Below, one piece after another: positions 23,535 to 25,447 of a DNA stretch of 25,447 bases. Position numbers and translations under genes: made by a program. The stretch spans positions 1 through 25,447 of the forward strand of contig JAPFFF010000344.1 of assembly GCA_039105265.1 (NCBI GenBank), read 5' to 3'. This DNA is from Tritrichomonas musculus (lineage: Eukaryota > Parabasalia > Tritrichomonadida > Tritrichomonadidae). How positions within the stretch are numbered: position 1 is the stretch's first letter; each line of letters starts with the position of its first letter. The notes under the pieces were generated by a model. It was not told the DNA's origin and made no database searches. It saw only the letters and a list, made by a program, of their open reading frames with translations.

Positions 23535-23996
23535 TTAGATTGGTTCGTCATCTTTATCAATCTCACGGAAATCATCAACTGATTGACTCTTAGTGATCGT
23601 TTGTTTATATTCACTGATGACTTTATGAGCTTTGTTGTAGATCACTTCATATCTCTTCAATTCGGAGTGTAAACATAGTTTATCGATGAAGTATTGATAA
23701 TAATTGTTGTCTTTGTATTGTTTTGGTTTCAAATCGATTGTCATCAACATTGGATCTCTATATACTGATCGAAAACGATTCTCTTTCACTGTGATGTATG
23801 GAACCTTACCAAACATGTCGATCATCTTGGACATGTCTATAACAGTTGATCCGTATTTGACGAGTAATGGACGAACACTGATACCGAACTCGTTTGGATA
23901 GATCTTACTATCGAGATACACATAGAGTTTATCAGTGTTGATTGGATGAATGGTTTCGACGAAGCTTTTGACGGTTGGTTTGATTTCGACAGACAT
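23535..23996 (-). CDS. Hypothetical protein, 153 aa
   Basis: The start at 23996 (MSVEIKPTVKSFVETI) is preferred because ATTATTTTTATTC stands about seven bases before it; the longer open frame overlaps the polymerase gene. The protein has a beta-rich first part (DKLYVYLDSKIYPNEFGISV) and a helical, charged second part (YYQYFIDKLCLHSELKRYEV), ending in an acidic tail. No family is recognised. Its place directly after the polymerase gene on the same strand suggests an early or replication-linked role, which is only inference. Confidence 0.7.
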   Translation of the reverse strand: MSVEIKPTVKSFVETIHPINTDKLYVYLDSKIYPNEFGISVRPLLVKYGSTVIDMSKMIDMFGKVPYITVKENRFRSVYRDPMLMTIDLKPKQYKDNNYYQYFIDKLCLHSELKRYEVIYNKAHKVISEYKQTITKSQSVDDFREIDKDDEPI

Positions 23997-24003
23997 TTCG
24001 GTA

Positions 24004-24017
24004 GAATAAAAATAATC
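24004..24017 (-). promoter_or_regulatory. T-rich motif before the 153-aa gene of element 2
   Basis: GATTATTTTTATTC on the minus strand ends seven bases before the ATG at 23996. It lies between that ATG and the polymerase stop at 24025. Confidence 0.45.
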
Positions 24018-24024
24018 GTTTGAC

Positions 24025-25447
24025 TTAGAATTGAACTTTACGAAGAAACTGTGGTAATGTGATTTGTTGGAAACACTTCGTCTTACGAAAACAGTTACAA
24101 CCATCAGTGAGATCAAATGTGATTGATTCACCATTGTATAATCGTTCGTATAACTCTTCAACTGTAATATTCATTCGTTTACACTTATTGAGTATACATT
24201 GTCGACTCACACCTTTCATACGTATGTGATAACCAGTGTTTCCGGTTTCATCTTCGAGTATATCGAGATATGATTTCTTACCGAGAGCGATCAACTTACG
24301 TGAATGTATCTGACCAGTAGCACCTGGAAATGAATCGAAATCACAATGAAACTGTGTCATCTGTTTACCGATCAAATCACGACCATACTTTTCTTTATAG
24401 ATCTCAGCTAATCTATCAACATCACACTCTTTCAAGTGTAGCGAGTCAGTATCTTGATAGTATATATCGATTCCGTGTTGTTCAGCTGTTGACATCACTT
24501 GATTCATGATGTGTTTACTCCATGATAACACAGAAGCTCCAAACTGTGGAAGATTGAAGTGATTGTTGATTGGTTTGATCTTCTTAACGAAACATTTAGT
24601 TGAATCATTGAATGATACTTCTTTGATGAAGTTATAGTTACGATAGATATACGATATAAGATTCTTCTTGTTAACGACTTTGATTTCATCATTCATTGGT
24701 TTCAATATTGATTTACCGTAGATGGAGTTCAACAACAGTTTAATCGTCTTCTCCAATGGATTATGTTCATTCTTGTACTTCAATCTTAGATCGAATAACG
24801 TTTTGATGAACTCATTGATCTTATTGTTGAAACCTTCATCGAAATAGTATCCACGGATGAGTTCGTAATCAATATCATAGAATTCGATTAAATCCATTAA
24901 GGTGATCTTATCAACGTAGTAATGATCGACTGTTTCATTACAGAATATTTTGGATCCAGCTTCATTATGTTTGAATACATGACCGAACTTATACGGACGA
25001 TTGGACTTACACGATAATTTGTTGATGTTGACTTCGATAAAGAATGTATCGTAATTCATTAACTGTTCATGAGTACAATCATCTGGAATCACCTTTGGTC
25101 TACCTTTAGCGACTCCATCCATTTCAGACATAGATGATGGATATAGACTAACAGCGTCGAAGTCTTGGATCACACCAACGATGTACTGTTTTTCGTTATT
25201 AGCTGTCATTGTACGACCACCACTGACACAACGTTGGATGAAGTTCTGTGGTTTACCACTTAATAGATAACATCCATCGAAACAACCATATATACGAGCG
25301 AAATCATAACCAACAGCTGAGATGGATATGAATTGATGAATACCAATCCATGGTTTATCGGTTTTGGTGAACACTTCAGCTAAATCGTTATTGAACTTCG
25401 TCATACCATCCATCAACGTAATACAATCTTTGATACAATAGAACGTA
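24025..25447 (-). CDS. polB: Family B DNA polymerase, C-terminal part, runs off window
   Basis: The frame is open to the window edge, so only about 474 C-terminal residues are seen. At the edge, FYCIKDCITL matches the Exo III motif (YxxxD). Motif A is DFDAVSLYPSS (about 25130-25160), motif B is KLLLNSIYGKS (about 24715-24740), motif C is YQDTDS (DTDS at 24442-24453), and KGVSRQ is at about 24203-24217. An early TPR-type insertion between motifs A and B is suggested by the spacing, as in protein-primed enzymes. It lacks the HNH-like insertion of the element 1 polymerase and shares with it only the universal motifs, so the two come from different lineages. It would replicate element 2. Confidence 0.93.
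   Translation of the reverse strand, partial: TFYCIKDCITLMDGMTKFNNDLAEVFTKTDKPWIGIHQFISISAVGYDFARIYGCFDGCYLLSGKPQNFIQRCVSGGRTMTANNEKQYIVGVIQDFDAVSLYPSSMSEMDGVAKGRPKVIPDDCTHEQLMNYDTFFIEVNINKLSCKSNRPYKFGHVFKHNEAGSKIFCNETVDHYYVDKITLMDLIEFYDIDYELIRGYYFDEGFNNKINEFIKTLFDLRLKYKNEHNPLEKTIKLLLNSIYGKSILKPMNDEIKVVNKKNLISYIYRNYNFIKEVSFNDSTKCFVKKIKPINNHFNLPQFGASVLSWSKHIMNQVMSTAEQHGIDIYYQDTDSLHLKECDVDRLAEIYKEKYGRDLIGKQMTQFHCDFDSFPGATGQIHSRKLIALGKKSYLDILEDETGNTGYHIRMKGVSRQCILNKCKRMNITVEELYERLYNGESITFDLTDGCNCFRKTKCFQQITLPQFLRKVQF

Larger units (their letters stand above)
18970..25447. mobile_element. Second virus-like element (element 2), partial
   Basis: Right of the repeat array the sequence changes style: GATC, TCGA and CG steps become frequent. 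The genes encode a fibre-motif protein, a bZIP-like factor and a second family B DNA polymerase. No capsid, ATPase or integrase of this element is within the window, and its right end lies outside. A Polinton-like or related protein-primed virus is likely. No break is apparent in the visible part. It may have been the insertion target of element 1, or merely its neighbour. Confidence 0.65.

Noticed and set aside
1-25447. tRNA, rRNA or other structured RNA genes
   Set aside because: No cloverleaf, rRNA core or riboswitch-like pattern was noticed, and nearly all sequence is taken up by coding frames or repeats. No covariance search could be run.

Overview
The window holds two virus-like DNA elements lying side by side, with no host gene in view. 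The genes are intron-free, AT-rich and very tightly packed. The family content (Polinton/Maverick with a large protein-primed DNA polymerase, a Tlr6F-like protein and phage-type fibre proteins) suggests a protist such as the parabasalid Trichomonas, whose genome is known to be full of Mavericks. The host assignment is inference, because no host gene is visible.

Element 1 (about 1-18969; its left tip lies outside the window) is a Polinton/Maverick. Its ends are inverted repeats. Positions 1-236 are the exact reverse complement of 18556-18791, and the right end is a tandem array of about 129-bp units. Between them lie, left to right: a 165-aa unknown (+), a protein-primed family B DNA polymerase of about 1630 aa with an embedded HNH-type zinc module (+), fibre-type frames (-), a Tlr6F-like protein (+), a 493-aa protein with a charged tail (-), a 110-aa protein (-), a retroviral-type integrase (-), small coiled-coil proteins, an 83-aa amphipathic protein (-), a major capsid protein candidate (+), a Pro/Gln-rich protein (+), a 49-aa single-span membrane protein (+), an FtsK/HerA-type packaging ATPase (+) and a 161-aa unknown (-). 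Polymerase, integrase, capsid and ATPase together are the replication, insertion and virion-making set of this family. No adenovirus-type maturation protease was recognised. The identical terminal repeats suggest a young copy. It looks nearly whole, with about one break.

Element 2 (about 18970-25447, running off the right edge) differs in base and codon style: it has many GATC, TCGA and CG steps. It encodes a 676-aa protein with a tail-fibre motif (-), a 253-aa protein divergent from it (+), a small bZIP/AT-hook-like DNA-binding protein (-), a 325-aa Cys/His protein enclosed by an inverted repeat (-), a 153-aa unknown (-) and the C-terminal part of a second, unrelated-looking family B DNA polymerase (-). 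No capsid or ATPase of its own is in view, so its family is less certain; a Polinton-like or related protein-primed virus is likely. No break is apparent in the visible part.

In both elements most genes have a short motif close to TTTATTTTTG about 5-15 bases before the chosen ATG, often in back-to-back pairs. This probably marks the promoters, with very short leaders. Several convergent genes share their stop codons or end in small palindromes.
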